Below are positions 18,309 to 29,428 of a DNA stretch of 64,000 bases, piece by piece. The notes below the pieces were generated by a model that saw nothing but the letters and a program-made list of their open reading frames with translations, had not been told where the DNA came from and did not search any database. Numbering within the stretch: the first letter of the stretch is position 1; every line of letters starts with the position of its first letter. This stretch comes from Caballeronia arvi (GTDB lineage: Bacteria; Pseudomonadota; Gammaproteobacteria; Burkholderiales; Burkholderiaceae), in contig NZ_FCOM02000029.1 in NCBI RefSeq assembly GCF_001544695.2, forward strand, positions 1 to 64,000, given 5' to 3'. The translations under genes and the position numbers were made by a program.

Positions 18309-19229
18309 TTATTTCGCGGCGACGTCGTTGGAAGGCTTGATGCCGCCGCGTTCCTGCCATTCCTTGCGCGCGACGCGCGAGCGCGCGAACGCGGCTTCGA
18401 GCGCTGCGCCGTCCGATGCCTCGATGGCCGCACGAAAACGCGCGAGCACGGCAGTGTAATCGTCGAGTTCGGCGAGCAGCGCGGTGCGGTTCGCGACACA
18501 GATATCGCGCCACATTTCCGGGCTCGACGCGGCAATGCGCGTGAAATCGCGGAAACCGCCCGCGGCGAACGAGAATTTCAGCTCGGCATCGGGCGTATCG
18601 AGAATCTGGTCGACCAGCGCGAACGACAAAACGTGCGGCAAATGGCTCACGGAAGCGAACACGCGATCGTGCTGCGCCTCGCTCATTTGACGCACGCACG
18701 CGCCGGTCGCGCGCCACATCGACGCGATGCGCTCGACATCGTCGGCTGCGTTTTCGGGCAGTGGACACAGCACGACATTGCGATCGACGTAGAGATCGGG
18801 CAGCGCCGCATCGACGCCGCTCGACTCGCGCCCGGCGATGGGGTGACCCGGCACGAACTGCGCGACACGTGCGCCGAGCGTGCGCCGCGCCGCCGCGACG
18901 ACGTCGCTCTTCGTGCTGCCCGCATCGGTGACGATGGTGCGCTCGCCGAGAAACGGCGCGATGCGCGCGAGCAGCGGCTCAGTCTGCGCGACCGGCGCCG
19001 CGAGCAGCACCACGTCCGCGTCTGCGAGCGCGCTTGCCAGCGCGGTGTCGTCGTCGAGCGCGGCGGCTTCGTCGATCACGCCGAGTTCGATTGCGCGCGC
19101 GACCGACGTCGCCGTTCGCCCGACGCCGACGACGCTGCCGCCAGACCCCGCGCGCTCACGCAACGCGCGCGCGAGCGATCCGCCGATCAGACCGACGCCG
19201 AAAATAACCAGTTTGTTGAAAGAGAACAT
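18309..19229 (-). CDS. tyrA: Prephenate dehydrogenase
   Basis: 306 residues. A Rossmann NAD(P) motif near the start (LVIFGVGLIGGSLARALRE) and the family motif FVPGHPIAGRESSGVDAA identify the single-function TyrA type, not fused to chorismate mutase or to AroA. It leads to tyrosine. It follows pheA by 34 bases, so no hisC-type aminotransferase gene lies between, unlike the order in pseudomonads. Confidence 0.93.
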   Translation of the reverse strand: MFSFNKLVIFGVGLIGGSLARALRERAGSGGSVVGVGRTATSVARAIELGVIDEAAALDDDTALASALADADVVLLAAPVAQTEPLLARIAPFLGERTIVTDAGSTKSDVVAAARRTLGARVAQFVPGHPIAGRESSGVDAALPDLYVDRNVVLCPLPENAADDVERIASMWRATGACVRQMSEAQHDRVFASVSHLPHVLSFALVDQILDTPDAELKFSFAAGGFRDFTRIAASSPEMWRDICVANRTALLAELDDYTAVLARFRAAIEASDGAALEAAFARSRVARKEWQERGGIKPSNDVAAK

Positions 19230-19263
19230 CGATGCAGCCTGAAGCTGAAAACGAAACGGCCGC

Positions 19264-20346
19264 TCAACGCGCCCGCGGATACGAACCGAGAATCTTCAGG
19301 AACGCGGCTTTGCGCCCGAGCTCTTCAAGGGCGGCGGCAACCGAAGGGTCATCGCGATGACCTTCGATGTCGATATAGAAGTAGTACTCCCACGCGCCCG
19401 AACGCGCCGGGCGCGATTCGAAGCGTGTCATCGAGACGGCGTGCTTCGAGAGCGGCTCCAGCAGCTTGAACACCGCGCCCGCTTCGTTCGTCACCGAGAC
19501 GATAAGGGACGTCTGATCGTGGCCGCTCGAATCGGTCGGCTGCTTGCCGACGATCACGAAGCGCGTGCGATTGTGTGGATCATCCTGAATCTGGGAGAAC
19601 ACGATGCCGAGGTCGTAGTGCGTCGCGGCGCGGTCGCCGGCAATGGCCGCAACCGTCGGATCGTTGACCGCCATGCGCGCCGCTTCCGCGTTGCTCGACA
19701 CGGCCTGGCGCTCCAGATGCGGTGCGTTCGCCGTAAGCCAGCGCTGGCACTGCGCGAGCGCCTGCGGATGCGCGCATACGCGCGTGACGCCATCGAGCCT
19801 GCCGGACGCGGTCAGCAGATTGTGATGAATCGGCAATGCGAGCTCGCCGCCGATCAGCAGCGACGTCTGCAAGAGCAGATCGAGCGTGCGCGACACGGCG
19901 CCCTCGGCCGAATTCTCGACGGGCACGACACCGTATTGCGCCGCGCCCGCTTCGACCGAGCGGAACACTTCGTCGATGGACGGACACGGCAGCCCTTCGA
20001 TCGAATGCCCGAAGTATTCGAACATCGCCTGTTCGCTGTAGGTGCCGACCGGCCCGAGATACGCGGCGCGGATGGTCTGCTCGAGCGCGCGGCTCGCGGC
20101 CATGATCTCGCGCCAGATCGACGCGATGTGCTCATCGGCGAGCGGTCCTTCGCTCATCTCCTGCAGGCGCGCGATGACCTGCAACTCGCGCTCGGGACGA
20201 AACACCGGCGCATTGAAATGCTTCTTCACCTCGCCGACTTCGAGCGCGACGGAAGCGCGCTGATTGAGCAGCGCGATGAGCTGCGCGTCGAGCACGTCGA
20301 TGCGCTCACGCAGCGGTTTGAGTCTTGAATTGAGATCGTCGTCCAT
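19264..20346 (-). CDS. pheA: Bifunctional chorismate mutase / prephenate dehydratase
   Basis: 360 residues. An AroQ chorismate mutase domain (about 1-90: RIDVLDAQLIALLNQRASVA) is followed by a prephenate dehydratase domain (about 95-275, AYLGPVGTYSEQA) and an ACT domain with the ESRP phenylalanine-binding motif (FESRPARSGAWEYYF). It makes phenylpyruvate and is feedback-inhibited by phenylalanine in the family. It follows serC by 25 bases. Confidence 0.96.
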   Translation of the reverse strand: MDDDLNSRLKPLRERIDVLDAQLIALLNQRASVALEVGEVKKHFNAPVFRPERELQVIARLQEMSEGPLADEHIASIWREIMAASRALEQTIRAAYLGPVGTYSEQAMFEYFGHSIEGLPCPSIDEVFRSVEAGAAQYGVVPVENSAEGAVSRTLDLLLQTSLLIGGELALPIHHNLLTASGRLDGVTRVCAHPQALAQCQRWLTANAPHLERQAVSSNAEAARMAVNDPTVAAIAGDRAATHYDLGIVFSQIQDDPHNRTRFVIVGKQPTDSSGHDQTSLIVSVTNEAGAVFKLLEPLSKHAVSMTRFESRPARSGAWEYYFYIDIEGHRDDPSVAAALEELGRKAAFLKILGSYPRAR

Positions 20347-20371
20347 GCGGTGCTTTGGTGTCTGATGCGGT

Positions 20372-21454
20372 TTAAGCGCTCGTGCGCTCGAATTCCTTCA
20401 TGTAGTCGACGAGCGTTTTCACGCCCTCGACCGGCACCGCGTTGTAGATCGATGCCCGCATGCCGCCGACGGACTTGTGGCCCTTCAGTTGCAGAAGCCC
20501 GCGCGCCTTCGCGCCGGCCAGAAAATCGGTATTGCGCGTTTCATCGGCAAGGAAGAACGGCACGTTCATCCGCGAACGGCTTTTCCGCTCGACCTTGTTG
20601 ACGTAGAAATCGCTGGAATCGATGGTGTCGTACAGCAGCGTCGCCTTCTCGACGTTACGCGCTTCGATCGCTTCCAGGCCGCCCTGCTTCTTCAGCCACT
20701 TGAAGACGAGCCCGGCGATGTAGATCGCATACGTGGGCGGCGTGTTGTACATCGAGTTGTTCTCCGCGACGATCTTCCATTCGAACGCGGACGGGCAAAT
20801 GGGCAGCGCGCGATCGAGCAGATCCTCGCGCACGATCACGACGGTCACGCCCGCCATGCCGATATTCTTCTGCGCGCCGCCGAAGAGCACGCCGTACTTG
20901 GCGATGTCCATCGGGCGCGACAGAATGTGCGACGAAGCATCCGCGACGAGCGGGATGTCGCCCAGATCGGGAATCTCGAAGGCCTCGACGCCGTCGATGG
21001 TTTCGTTCGAGCACAGATGAACGTATGCCGGATCATCCGACAACTGCCATTCACTGAAGGCCGGCACGCGCGTGAAGCCCGCGTCGGTCTTGCCGCTCGC
21101 CGCGAGATGCGGCGTGCCGTACTTCTGCGCTTCCTTGAATGATTTGGTGGACCACGAACCGGTCACGACGAAATCGGCGGTTTGCTTCTTGCCGAGCAGG
21201 TTCATCGGCACGATCGCGTTTTCGCCGATGCCGCCACCCTGCAAGAACAGAATCCGGTGCGACGCGGGGACCTTCAGCAACTCGCGCAGATCAGTCAGCG
21301 CCGCCTCGTGAATCGACATGAACTCCGCGCCGCGGTGGCTCATTTCCATCACGCTCATGCCGCTGCCTTGCCAATCGAGCATTTCTTCGGCTGCCTGTTT
21401 CAGCACTTCTTCTGGCATGGCGGCGGGGCCGGCGGAGAAATTGAACACGCGCAT
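20372..21454 (-). CDS. serC: Phosphoserine aminotransferase
   Basis: 360 residues from the ATG at 21454 (MRVFNFSAGPAAMPEEVLKQ, the canonical SerC start). The PLP lysine lies in LFGGAQKNIGMAGVTVVIV. It makes 3-phosphoserine and takes part in PLP synthesis. First gene of the serC-pheA-tyrA-aroA-cmk-rpsA-ihfB run. The frame is open for 48 more codons upstream, but that stretch lacks family similarity. Confidence 0.96.
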   Translation of the reverse strand: MRVFNFSAGPAAMPEEVLKQAAEEMLDWQGSGMSVMEMSHRGAEFMSIHEAALTDLRELLKVPASHRILFLQGGGIGENAIVPMNLLGKKQTADFVVTGSWSTKSFKEAQKYGTPHLAASGKTDAGFTRVPAFSEWQLSDDPAYVHLCSNETIDGVEAFEIPDLGDIPLVADASSHILSRPMDIAKYGVLFGGAQKNIGMAGVTVVIVREDLLDRALPICPSAFEWKIVAENNSMYNTPPTYAIYIAGLVFKWLKKQGGLEAIEARNVEKATLLYDTIDSSDFYVNKVERKSRSRMNVPFFLADETRNTDFLAGAKARGLLQLKGHKSVGGMRASIYNAVPVEGVKTLVDYMKEFERTSA

Positions 21455-21653
21455 CTGAAGATCCCGGAATTCCGATTGGGCAGGCGCGAAAGGAACGGCA
21501 GATGGAACGATGACCGCGTTTTTCACGCCCGAAAAAGAAATGGCTGTTTGCACTTGCGCGCAAACAACCATTATCGCACTGTCCTGAAAACCCGCCAATG
21601 CACGGGGCGGCGAGCCCCGTCAGCGGATGTCTGTCAGGACCATACTGCCGTGC

Positions 21654-22268
21654 TTACTTGCCCGGCTTGACGCTCGCCACTTCCTGATCGGCTTGCGTGC
21701 GCGTCGCCTTGATGGCTTGCGGCATGTACTTCTGCATCAGACCGTTCACGACGTCGCGGCCAACCTGGTCCTGAACCTGGATGAACTTGCGGCCAGTCGG
21801 GCTCTTGTAGAAGTTGGTCAGATCCTTGATCTCGTCGGTCGAGTAGTACTTCGCGTATGCGTCGTACTGAGCCTGCATCGCGTCCTTGCGGAATGCATCG
21901 GTCGCGAAAACCTGACCAGCGGAATCGACCAGCTTCGGCACTGCGTTCTTCTGCAGCGCCGGAACAGCAGCCTGCTTCTGCTTGTCGTTCAGCGTCTTGT
22001 TCTCGGACAGTGCGTCCGAGAGGATCGCCGGCACGAGCTGCTTCGACTGCATTTGCGCACTGTTACCGATCGCACCGACCAGCTTCTGTGCGTCGATCGC
22101 GTCGAGCAGATCCTTGATCGCGGCTTGCTTGGCCGGATCAACCGGTGCTGCTGCGGCCGGCGCCGGTGCGGCCGACTGTGCAGGCGCCTGATTCTGAAGC
22201 GACTGAGCCATCGCGAAAGTCGGCACGAAAGCGGCCAGCAACATCCACTGCTTGAAACGTCCTTGCAT
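21654..22268 (-). CDS. Exported DUF2059 protein
   Basis: 204 residues. A signal peptide (about 1-22, VPTFAMA) and an Ala/Pro linker lead to a DUF2059 domain (about 110-180: YAKYYSTDEIKDLTNFYKSPTGRK). Function unknown; DUF2059 proteins are small and periplasmic. Two ATGs occur in tandem. The GGAG at 22274-22277 sits only 2 bases from the first but 5 from the second (22268), so the second is the better start. It lies between gyrA and serC on the same strand. Confidence 0.85.
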   Translation of the reverse strand: MQGRFKQWMLLAAFVPTFAMAQSLQNQAPAQSAAPAPAAAAPVDPAKQAAIKDLLDAIDAQKLVGAIGNSAQMQSKQLVPAILSDALSENKTLNDKQKQAAVPALQKNAVPKLVDSAGQVFATDAFRKDAMQAQYDAYAKYYSTDEIKDLTNFYKSPTGRKFIQVQDQVGRDVVNGLMQKYMPQAIKATRTQADQEVASVKPGK

Positions 22269-22452
22269 CATTACTCCCTGTAAAAAATATCCAGTTCAGC
22301 ACTGGCGACGAGCTTTGCATGTCCGTCCGATGCCGGCTTCGCCTGCTGCGAAGCACGAACAACAGCGAACGTCAGCAAGGCGCTCAGGTCGCGCAGCTTA
22401 ACCAATTCAGGCTTTCAAAAGCGATAACGAGAGGTCCGTGACACAAAAAATA

Positions 22453-25098
<2,646 letters not shown>

Positions 25099-25677
25099 TA
25101 TCCGTGTCTAGAACTTTGCAGCGGCGACACGGCAGCGCGCGGCGATGTGGCGGGACAGTCCGCCAGCCACGCGACATGCGCCGGCGTGGCGCGGAGCCGA
25201 CGCACGCTGCGCGCTGCATGTGCAGCGCATGCATTTATTATGTGCTGCGAACGCAGCGCATCAGAAGATTCTACCATGCGCGACTTTCGCGCCCGGCGCT
25301 GCTGTATACATACAGTGCACGTCGAAAAAACCTGCCTGCAATCCGCTATGCGCGCGAATAGTTCGCGATGCGCAACGCTGTACCAATTACTTACAAAAAC
25401 CGGGGAACGTATTCCGTCAATTCGTCATCCGGGCGGGCTATCATGCCGCCTCGTCGTTTCGCCAGACAAGCAAAGTACCCGCGATAAAAACACGCAGGAA
25501 ATCGCCTTTAGGCACGCAAAGTGCGCGAGTTTCGCGCCTTCTTTGCTGCCCGACCGTCTCCTGTCCCCTTCTTGTTGCGCATGCACCACATAAGGTTGCG
25601 GGCGTACAGCGTGCGGGGATATTTTTATCGTTGCAAGGGAACGATATGGCAAAATGCCAACGCACAAAGTTAGACAC
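25099..25677. other. Long intergenic stretch between divergent gyrA and the ompA-like gene
   Basis: About 580 bases with no gene I can support. Open frames are short and carry no family signature. Composition is lower in GC than the surrounding genes, and the stretch must hold the gyrA promoter; a CATAATAAA-like sequence on the minus strand near 25240 is a weak -10 candidate. An inverted repeat and the promoter of the next gene follow. Confidence 0.5.
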
Positions 25678-25731
25678 TGCTCGAAGTCTATACAGCGCGT
25701 TTTGTTCCGCGGGAATGTTATACTTCGAGCA
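25678..25731. repeat. Inverted repeat over the ompA-like promoter
   Basis: Perfect 10-bp arms TGCTCGAAGT (25678-25687) and ACTTCGAGCA (25722-25731), 34 bases apart; a further TATA/TATA pairing extends the arms past one unpaired base. The right arm overlaps the -10 box, so the repeat could be an operator with DNA looping, or a hairpin at the transcript start. Confidence 0.6.
25716..25724 (+). promoter_or_regulatory. Extended -10 promoter of the ompA-like gene
   Basis: TGTTATACT matches the extended -10 form TGnTATAAT with one mismatch. No convincing -35 box is seen, as is common for extended -10 promoters. The start would be near 25731, giving a leader of about 70 bases before the GAGAGGAG ribosome site. 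Confidence 0.55.
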
Positions 25732-25800
25732 ATGTATGACTTGACTTCGTCTACAGGCTCGCAGTAAACCTGCGGTAATCTCAATTTCGAGAGGAGAAAT

Positions 25801-26463
25801 ATGAATAAACTTTCAAAGCTCGCGTTCATTGCAGCTACCGCAGTTATGGCTGCATCGGCCTCGGCACAATCGGTGCCGGCCTCGCGACAAGCCGTGAATG
25901 ACAACTGGGTGAACGGTACGGGCGAGTATGTGTGGATGAACGGCACGAACGAACTGTGCTGGCGCGACGCGTTCTGGACGCCGGCAACGGCAAACGCAAA
26001 GTGCGATGGCGCTCTGGTCGCGCAAGCACCGACGCCGCCGGCACCGGTCGCTCCGCCGCCGCCCGCTATCACGAGCCAGAAGGTTACCTATCAGGCTGAC
26101 GCTCTGTTCGACTTCGACAAGGCAGTCCTGAAGCCGGCTGGTAAGGAAAAGCTGGACGATCTGGCATCGAAGATCGGCGCGCTGAACCTCGAAGTCGTGG
26201 TTGCAACGGGTTACACCGACCGCATCGGTTCGGACGCGTACAACAACCGTCTGTCGCTGCGCCGTGCGCAAGCTGTGAAGGCTTACCTGGTCAGCAAGGG
26301 CATCGAAGCCAACCGTATCTACACGGAAGGCAAGGGCAAGCGCGACCCGGTCACGGGCGGCAAGTGCACGCAGAAGAACCGCAAGCAACTCATCGCCTGC
26401 CTCGCACCGGATCGTCGCGTGGAAGTCGAAGTTGTCGGCACGACGCGTCAGCCGCAGCAGTAA
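25801..26463 (+). CDS. OmpA-family outer membrane / peptidoglycan-binding protein
   Basis: 220 residues. A signal peptide (1-22, AASASA) and a short N-terminal region (WVNGTGEYVWMNGTNELCWRD) lead to a Pro/Ala hinge (TPPAPVAPPPP) and an OmpA C-terminal domain (about 100-210: LFDFDKAVLKPAGKEKLDDL, NNRLSLRRAQAVKAYL) that binds peptidoglycan. There is no full beta-barrel. GAGAGGAG gives a strong ribosome site, and codon use is biased toward frequent codons, suggesting high expression. A strong terminator follows. Confidence 0.92.
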   Translation: MNKLSKLAFIAATAVMAASASAQSVPASRQAVNDNWVNGTGEYVWMNGTNELCWRDAFWTPATANAKCDGALVAQAPTPPAPVAPPPPAITSQKVTYQADALFDFDKAVLKPAGKEKLDDLASKIGALNLEVVVATGYTDRIGSDAYNNRLSLRRAQAVKAYLVSKGIEANRIYTEGKGKRDPVTGGKCTQKNRKQLIACLAPDRRVEVEVVGTTRQPQQ

Positions 26464-26487
26464 TAGCGAGCTGGATTGCCGCAGATC

Positions 26488-26515
26488 AAACCCCCGCCTC
26501 GGCGGGGGTTTTTTT
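26488..26515 (+). terminator. Rho-independent terminator of the ompA-like gene
   Basis: AAACCCCCGCC/GGCGGGGGTTT stem with a short loop and a run of seven or more T, 25 bases after the stop. Confidence 0.92.
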
Positions 26516-26582
26516 ATGCCCGAAGCCCTTCAGGCTTTCGCATGCTGAACGTCCGATCCGGCAGACTGACCCGTTCCGGCTT

Positions 26583-26611
26583 TTGCCCACCCCTTGCGGC
26601 GCCTATATACT
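26583..26611 (+). promoter_or_regulatory. Sigma70-type promoter of ubiG-gph
   Basis: -35 TTGCCC (26583-26588) and -10 TATACT (26606-26611), 17-bp spacer, located between the preceding terminator and ubiG. The predicted start near 26618 leaves a 36-base leader. Confidence 0.6.
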
Positions 26612-26653
26612 CGGTCCTAATCGATTCACGACTAAAACAAGGCACTTCCGAAC

Positions 26654-27352
26654 ATGACCAATGTCGATCCCCACGAACTGCAGAAATTCAGCGAGCTCGC
26701 GCATCGCTGGTGGGACCCGAACGCCGAGTTCAAGCCGCTGCACGAGCTGAATCCGGTGCGGCTCGACTGGATCGACGCGCACGCGCATCTGATGAGCAAA
26801 CGCGTGCTGGACATCGGCTGCGGCGGAGGCATTCTTTCCGAGTCGATGGCGACACGCGGTGCGAATGTGAAAGGCATCGATCTGTCGTCGAGCGCGCTCG
26901 GCGTCGCGGATCTGCATAGCCTCGAAAGTGGCGTCGAAGTCGCCTACGAGGAAATTTCCGCGGAGGCGCTCGCCGCGCGCGAACCCGCTTCGTACGATGT
27001 CGTCACGTGCATGGAAATGCTCGAACACGTGCCGAATCCGGCGGGTACCGTCGCCGCGTGCGCCACGCTCGTGAAACCGGGCGGCTGGGTGTTTTTCTCG
27101 ACGCTGAACCGAAACGCGAAGGCCTACCTGTTCGCTGTCATCGGCGCGGAATACATCGCGCGCATGCTGCCGCGCGGCACGCACGATTACGCGCGCTTCA
27201 TCAAACCGTCGGAGCTCGCGACGTTCGCGCGCATGGCCTCGCTCTTGCCCGTCGATATCAAGGGCATCACTTATCGGCCGATCTCCAAGCACTTCGGCCT
27301 GTCGAACGACTCGAGCATCAACTACATGATGGCTTGCCGCCGCGAAGCCTGA
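26654..27352 (+). CDS. ubiG: Ubiquinone biosynthesis O-methyltransferase
   Basis: 232 residues. The SAM motif I is VLDIGCGGGILSE (51-63), after the UbiG-type opening ELHKFSELAHRWWDP-like stretch (residues 8-22). It performs both O-methylations of ubiquinone synthesis (2-polyprenyl-6-hydroxyphenol and demethylubiquinol). It precedes gph by 4 bases. Confidence 0.95.
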   Translation: MTNVDPHELQKFSELAHRWWDPNAEFKPLHELNPVRLDWIDAHAHLMSKRVLDIGCGGGILSESMATRGANVKGIDLSSSALGVADLHSLESGVEVAYEEISAEALAAREPASYDVVTCMEMLEHVPNPAGTVAACATLVKPGGWVFFSTLNRNAKAYLFAVIGAEYIARMLPRGTHDYARFIKPSELATFARMASLLPVDIKGITYRPISKHFGLSNDSSINYMMACRREA

Positions 27353-27356
27353 CGCT

Positions 27357-28121
27357 ATGACCAACGAAGATCCCTTGTCCACGGGCACTATCGACACCAG
27401 GCCCCTTCCGGAAGAAACCACGCCCCTGCCGCAGCGCCTAGCCGAACGTGACGGCATCGGGCTGTGCCAGGCGGTGCTGTTCGATCTGGACGGCACGATC
27501 GCCGATACTGCGCCCGATCTCGTCGCCGCTGTGAATAAGATGCGGCACGATCGCGGCCTGGAGATGCGTCCGCTCGAAATGCTGCGGCCGTTTGCGTCGG
27601 CGGGCGCGCGCGGACTGCTGGGCGGCGCCTTCGAGATCGGGCCGGAGCATCACGACTTCGCGTCGATGCGCGACGAGTTCCTCGCCAACTACGAAGCCGA
27701 CCTGTGCATCGAGACGACGCTCTTTCAGGGCATCCCCGAGATACTCGATCAGCTCGATGCGCGCGGCGTGCGCTGGGGCATCGTCACGAACAAGGTGACG
27801 CGTTTCGCCGCCCCGCTCGTCGGCTTGCTCGGTCTCGATACGCGCTCGGGTTGTCTCGTCTGTGGCGACACCACGCCGCATTCGAAGCCGCATCCCGCGC
27901 CGCTGCTGCACGCGGCGGAGTTGCTGGATGTCGCGCCGGAGCGCATCGTCTATGTCGGCGACGATCTGCGCGACGTGCAGGCGGGCTTCGCGGCGGGCAT
28001 GATCACCGTGGCGGCCGCCTACGGCTATTGCGGCGACGACATTCCGCCGCGCCGCTGGCACGCCAATCACGTGGTCGATTCAACGGAAGAGTTGCAGCAG
28101 CTGCTGCGCGACATCGCGTGA
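27357..28121 (+). CDS. gph: Phosphoglycolate phosphatase (HAD family)
   Basis: 254 residues. HAD motif I is AVLFDLDGTIADT (about 39-51), preceded by a ~35-residue N-terminal stretch that is longer than in E. coli Gph. Motifs III/IV appear in GDTTPHSKPHPAP and VYVGDDLRDVQAG. It removes 2-phosphoglycolate left from DNA 3'-end repair or RuBP oxygenation. Operon with ubiG. Confidence 0.92.
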   Translation: MTNEDPLSTGTIDTRPLPEETTPLPQRLAERDGIGLCQAVLFDLDGTIADTAPDLVAAVNKMRHDRGLEMRPLEMLRPFASAGARGLLGGAFEIGPEHHDFASMRDEFLANYEADLCIETTLFQGIPEILDQLDARGVRWGIVTNKVTRFAAPLVGLLGLDTRSGCLVCGDTTPHSKPHPAPLLHAAELLDVAPERIVYVGDDLRDVQAGFAAGMITVAAAYGYCGDDIPPRRWHANHVVDSTEELQQLLRDIA

Positions 28122-28159
28122 GTCGCGAGGCGAAAACGGCGCCTTGATTTGCGCGCCAT

Positions 28160-28188
28160 TCGCCTCATATGGTTTTTCGTGGGATAAT
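28160..28188 (+). promoter_or_regulatory. Probable ssrA promoter
   Basis: -10 GATAAT (28183-28188), 5/6, with a poor -35 (TCGCCT) 17 bases upstream. Start predicted near 28195, 8 bases before the mature tmRNA 5' end. Confidence 0.5.
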
Positions 28189-28202
28189 TTCAGTTCCGTT
28201 TC

Positions 28203-28561
28203 GGGGGCGACCTGGTTTCGACAGTGGTTGTGAAGCGGTCAGGGCATACCGAGGACCCGTCACCTCGTTAATCAATGGGAAAAACGTAACTGCAAACGAC
28301 GATACGTTCGCACTGGCAGCCTAAGGGCTAGCCGTCCTCTCACTAATTCGCTGACGGGTTAGGGTAGCAATACCACGAGAGGTCATATACGTCAGATAAG
28401 CCTTTGCGGCGTCACGACGCCAAGGTCGAAAATTTAGTGAATCGCCGTAACGCAGCGTGTTCGTCCGCGTCGTTGTGGTTAAATCAAATGACAGAACTAA
28501 GTATGTAGAACTGGTCGTAGAGCGCTTCTGGACGCGGGTTCGATTCCCGCCGCCTCCACCA
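28203..28561 (+). ncRNA. ssrA: tmRNA (transfer-messenger RNA)
   Basis: Starts GGGGGCGACCTGGTTTCGAC and ends with a T-arm (GGTTCGATTCC) and a genome-encoded CCA. The 5' GGGGGCG pairs with 3' CGCCTCC to form the acceptor stem. The tag reading frame (28292-28324) is GCA AAC GAC GAT ACG TTC GCA CTG GCA GCC TAA, giving ANDDTFALAA. It rescues stalled ribosomes with SmpB and marks the product for proteolysis. Length 359 bases, normal for a one-piece tmRNA. Confidence 0.98.
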
Positions 28562-28570
28562 AAACACCCT

Positions 28571-28608
28571 AAAAAACCCGCGATTGCGCAAGCATCGCGG
28601 GTTTTTCT
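28571..28608 (+). terminator. Rho-independent terminator of ssrA
   Basis: AAACCCGCGAT/ATCGCGGGTTT stem around a GC-containing loop, followed by TTTTTC, ten bases past the tmRNA CCA. Confidence 0.92.
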
Positions 28609-28639
28609 TTGCAGACACGGCAGACGATCCGCCCGGCGC

Positions 28640-28666
28640 AAAAAAAAGCCCCGCACGGGGCGGGGC
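28640..28666 (-). terminator. Minus-strand Rho-independent terminator
   Basis: GCCCCG/CGGGGC stem with a 7-base loop; on the minus strand it is followed by eight T. The nearest minus-strand gene is the small exported protein at 29028-29297, so its message may carry a ~360-base 3' tail antisense to the candidate small RNA. Confidence 0.75.
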
Positions 28667-28849
28667 AAACATCCTTGAGAGACGTAGCGAGGACAGAGAC
28701 CACCTTCACTACGTCCGAGAGAATAGGCGTACCCGGGAATTGTTCGTATCAGACCGGTCCTAATGCCATTGCCTCATGTCAATTATCAACTGATCTTCAT
28801 GTTGCGGCCGCAGCGATCTGTCTGGAATCGTTGTCTCAGAGCGCTCCCA

Positions 28850-28970
28850 TTCTTGATAGCCGATACATCTTCTATCCTTCCATCGCACCTCGAACCGCAG
28901 CTTCGTTCTGCTGCGGATCGCAGTGTCATTCCAAGTACTTTGACCTCGCCTTGTGCGAGGTCTTTTTTTT
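28850..28970 (+). ncRNA. Candidate small RNA with its own terminator
   Basis: No plus-strand gene lies in 28609-29027, yet a near-perfect Rho-independent terminator ends at 28970. Just upstream is a second stable hairpin, CCGCAGC/GCTGCGG (28895-28916), and a single-stranded linker. Hairpin-linker-terminator is the layout of Hfq-type small RNAs. The 5' end is a guess: TTGATA (28853) and TATCCT (28873) are only 14 bases apart, so the promoter is not established. Bases 28667-28849 show nothing else I recognise. Confidence 0.45.
28942..28970 (+). terminator. Strong orphan Rho-independent terminator
   Basis: Perfect 8-bp stem GACCTCGC/GCGAGGTC, loop of 5, directly followed by eight T. No coding gene on this strand precedes it. 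Confidence 0.9.
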
Positions 28971-29027
28971 GGCGCAGGAAAAAGATGCGCTGCAGCAGCG
29001 CAATGGCGAGATCGAAGTCGAACGATG

Positions 29028-29297
29028 TCAGTTCGTGCCGTCTTTAGGACACTTCAGATTGCAGCCGTCGGGATCGCCGTTGTCGCCGCGGCGGCGCATC
29101 GACGACTTTCCGTTCTGATATTTGTCCGACGGTGCCGACGCCGCGTACTGAAGCTGCGGATGTTCGTTGAGACGGAACTGATCCTGCAAAATGCCGCCCG
29201 GCATGCCCGGGGAATTCTGAGCGAAAGCAACAGGAACTAGATACATCGCGCCAGCGACGAGCGCGGCGGAACAGCAAACGAGCAACGGAAGTTTCAT
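29028..29297 (-). CDS. Small exported protein of unknown function
   Basis: 89 residues from the ATG at 29297: MKLPLLVCCSAALVAGAMYL opens a signal peptide, cleaved probably after VAFA. The mature part is about 65 residues, polar, with two cysteines near the C-terminus (DGCNLKCPKDG). I recognise no family. It has no clear ribosome site, but the signal peptide and the Cys pair make it a credible gene. It lies between the candidate small RNA and the formate dehydrogenase regulator. Confidence 0.6.
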   Translation of the reverse strand: MKLPLLVCCSAALVAGAMYLVPVAFAQNSPGMPGGILQDQFRLNEHPQLQYAASAPSDKYQNGKSSMRRRGDNGDPDGCNLKCPKDGTN

Positions 29298-29428
29298 GAC
29301 GGTATATCGCGCGTAGAGCCAAAAAGTCGACAGCAAACCGTTAGGTTATCCCAATTTGACGCCAATCGCAGCGTTACGCCCGCCCCGCTCTTTTACGGCA
29401 TGTTTCGAGTCTTCGTCACGCCCTTATT

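Noticed and set aside
19230..19263. A lost hisC gene between pheA and tyrA
   Set aside because: Only 34 bases separate the genes and no remnant is visible, so the absence may be ancestral here.
25302..25315. CTGTATACATACAG as a LexA box between gyrA and the ompA-like gene
   Set aside because: The LexA form is CTGT-n8-ACAG; here the spacing is n6 and the palindrome is imperfect.
28562..29027. An integrase or genomic-island junction at the 3' end of ssrA
   Set aside because: ssrA is a common integration site, but no integrase gene, no repeated ssrA 3' end and no change in gene content follows.
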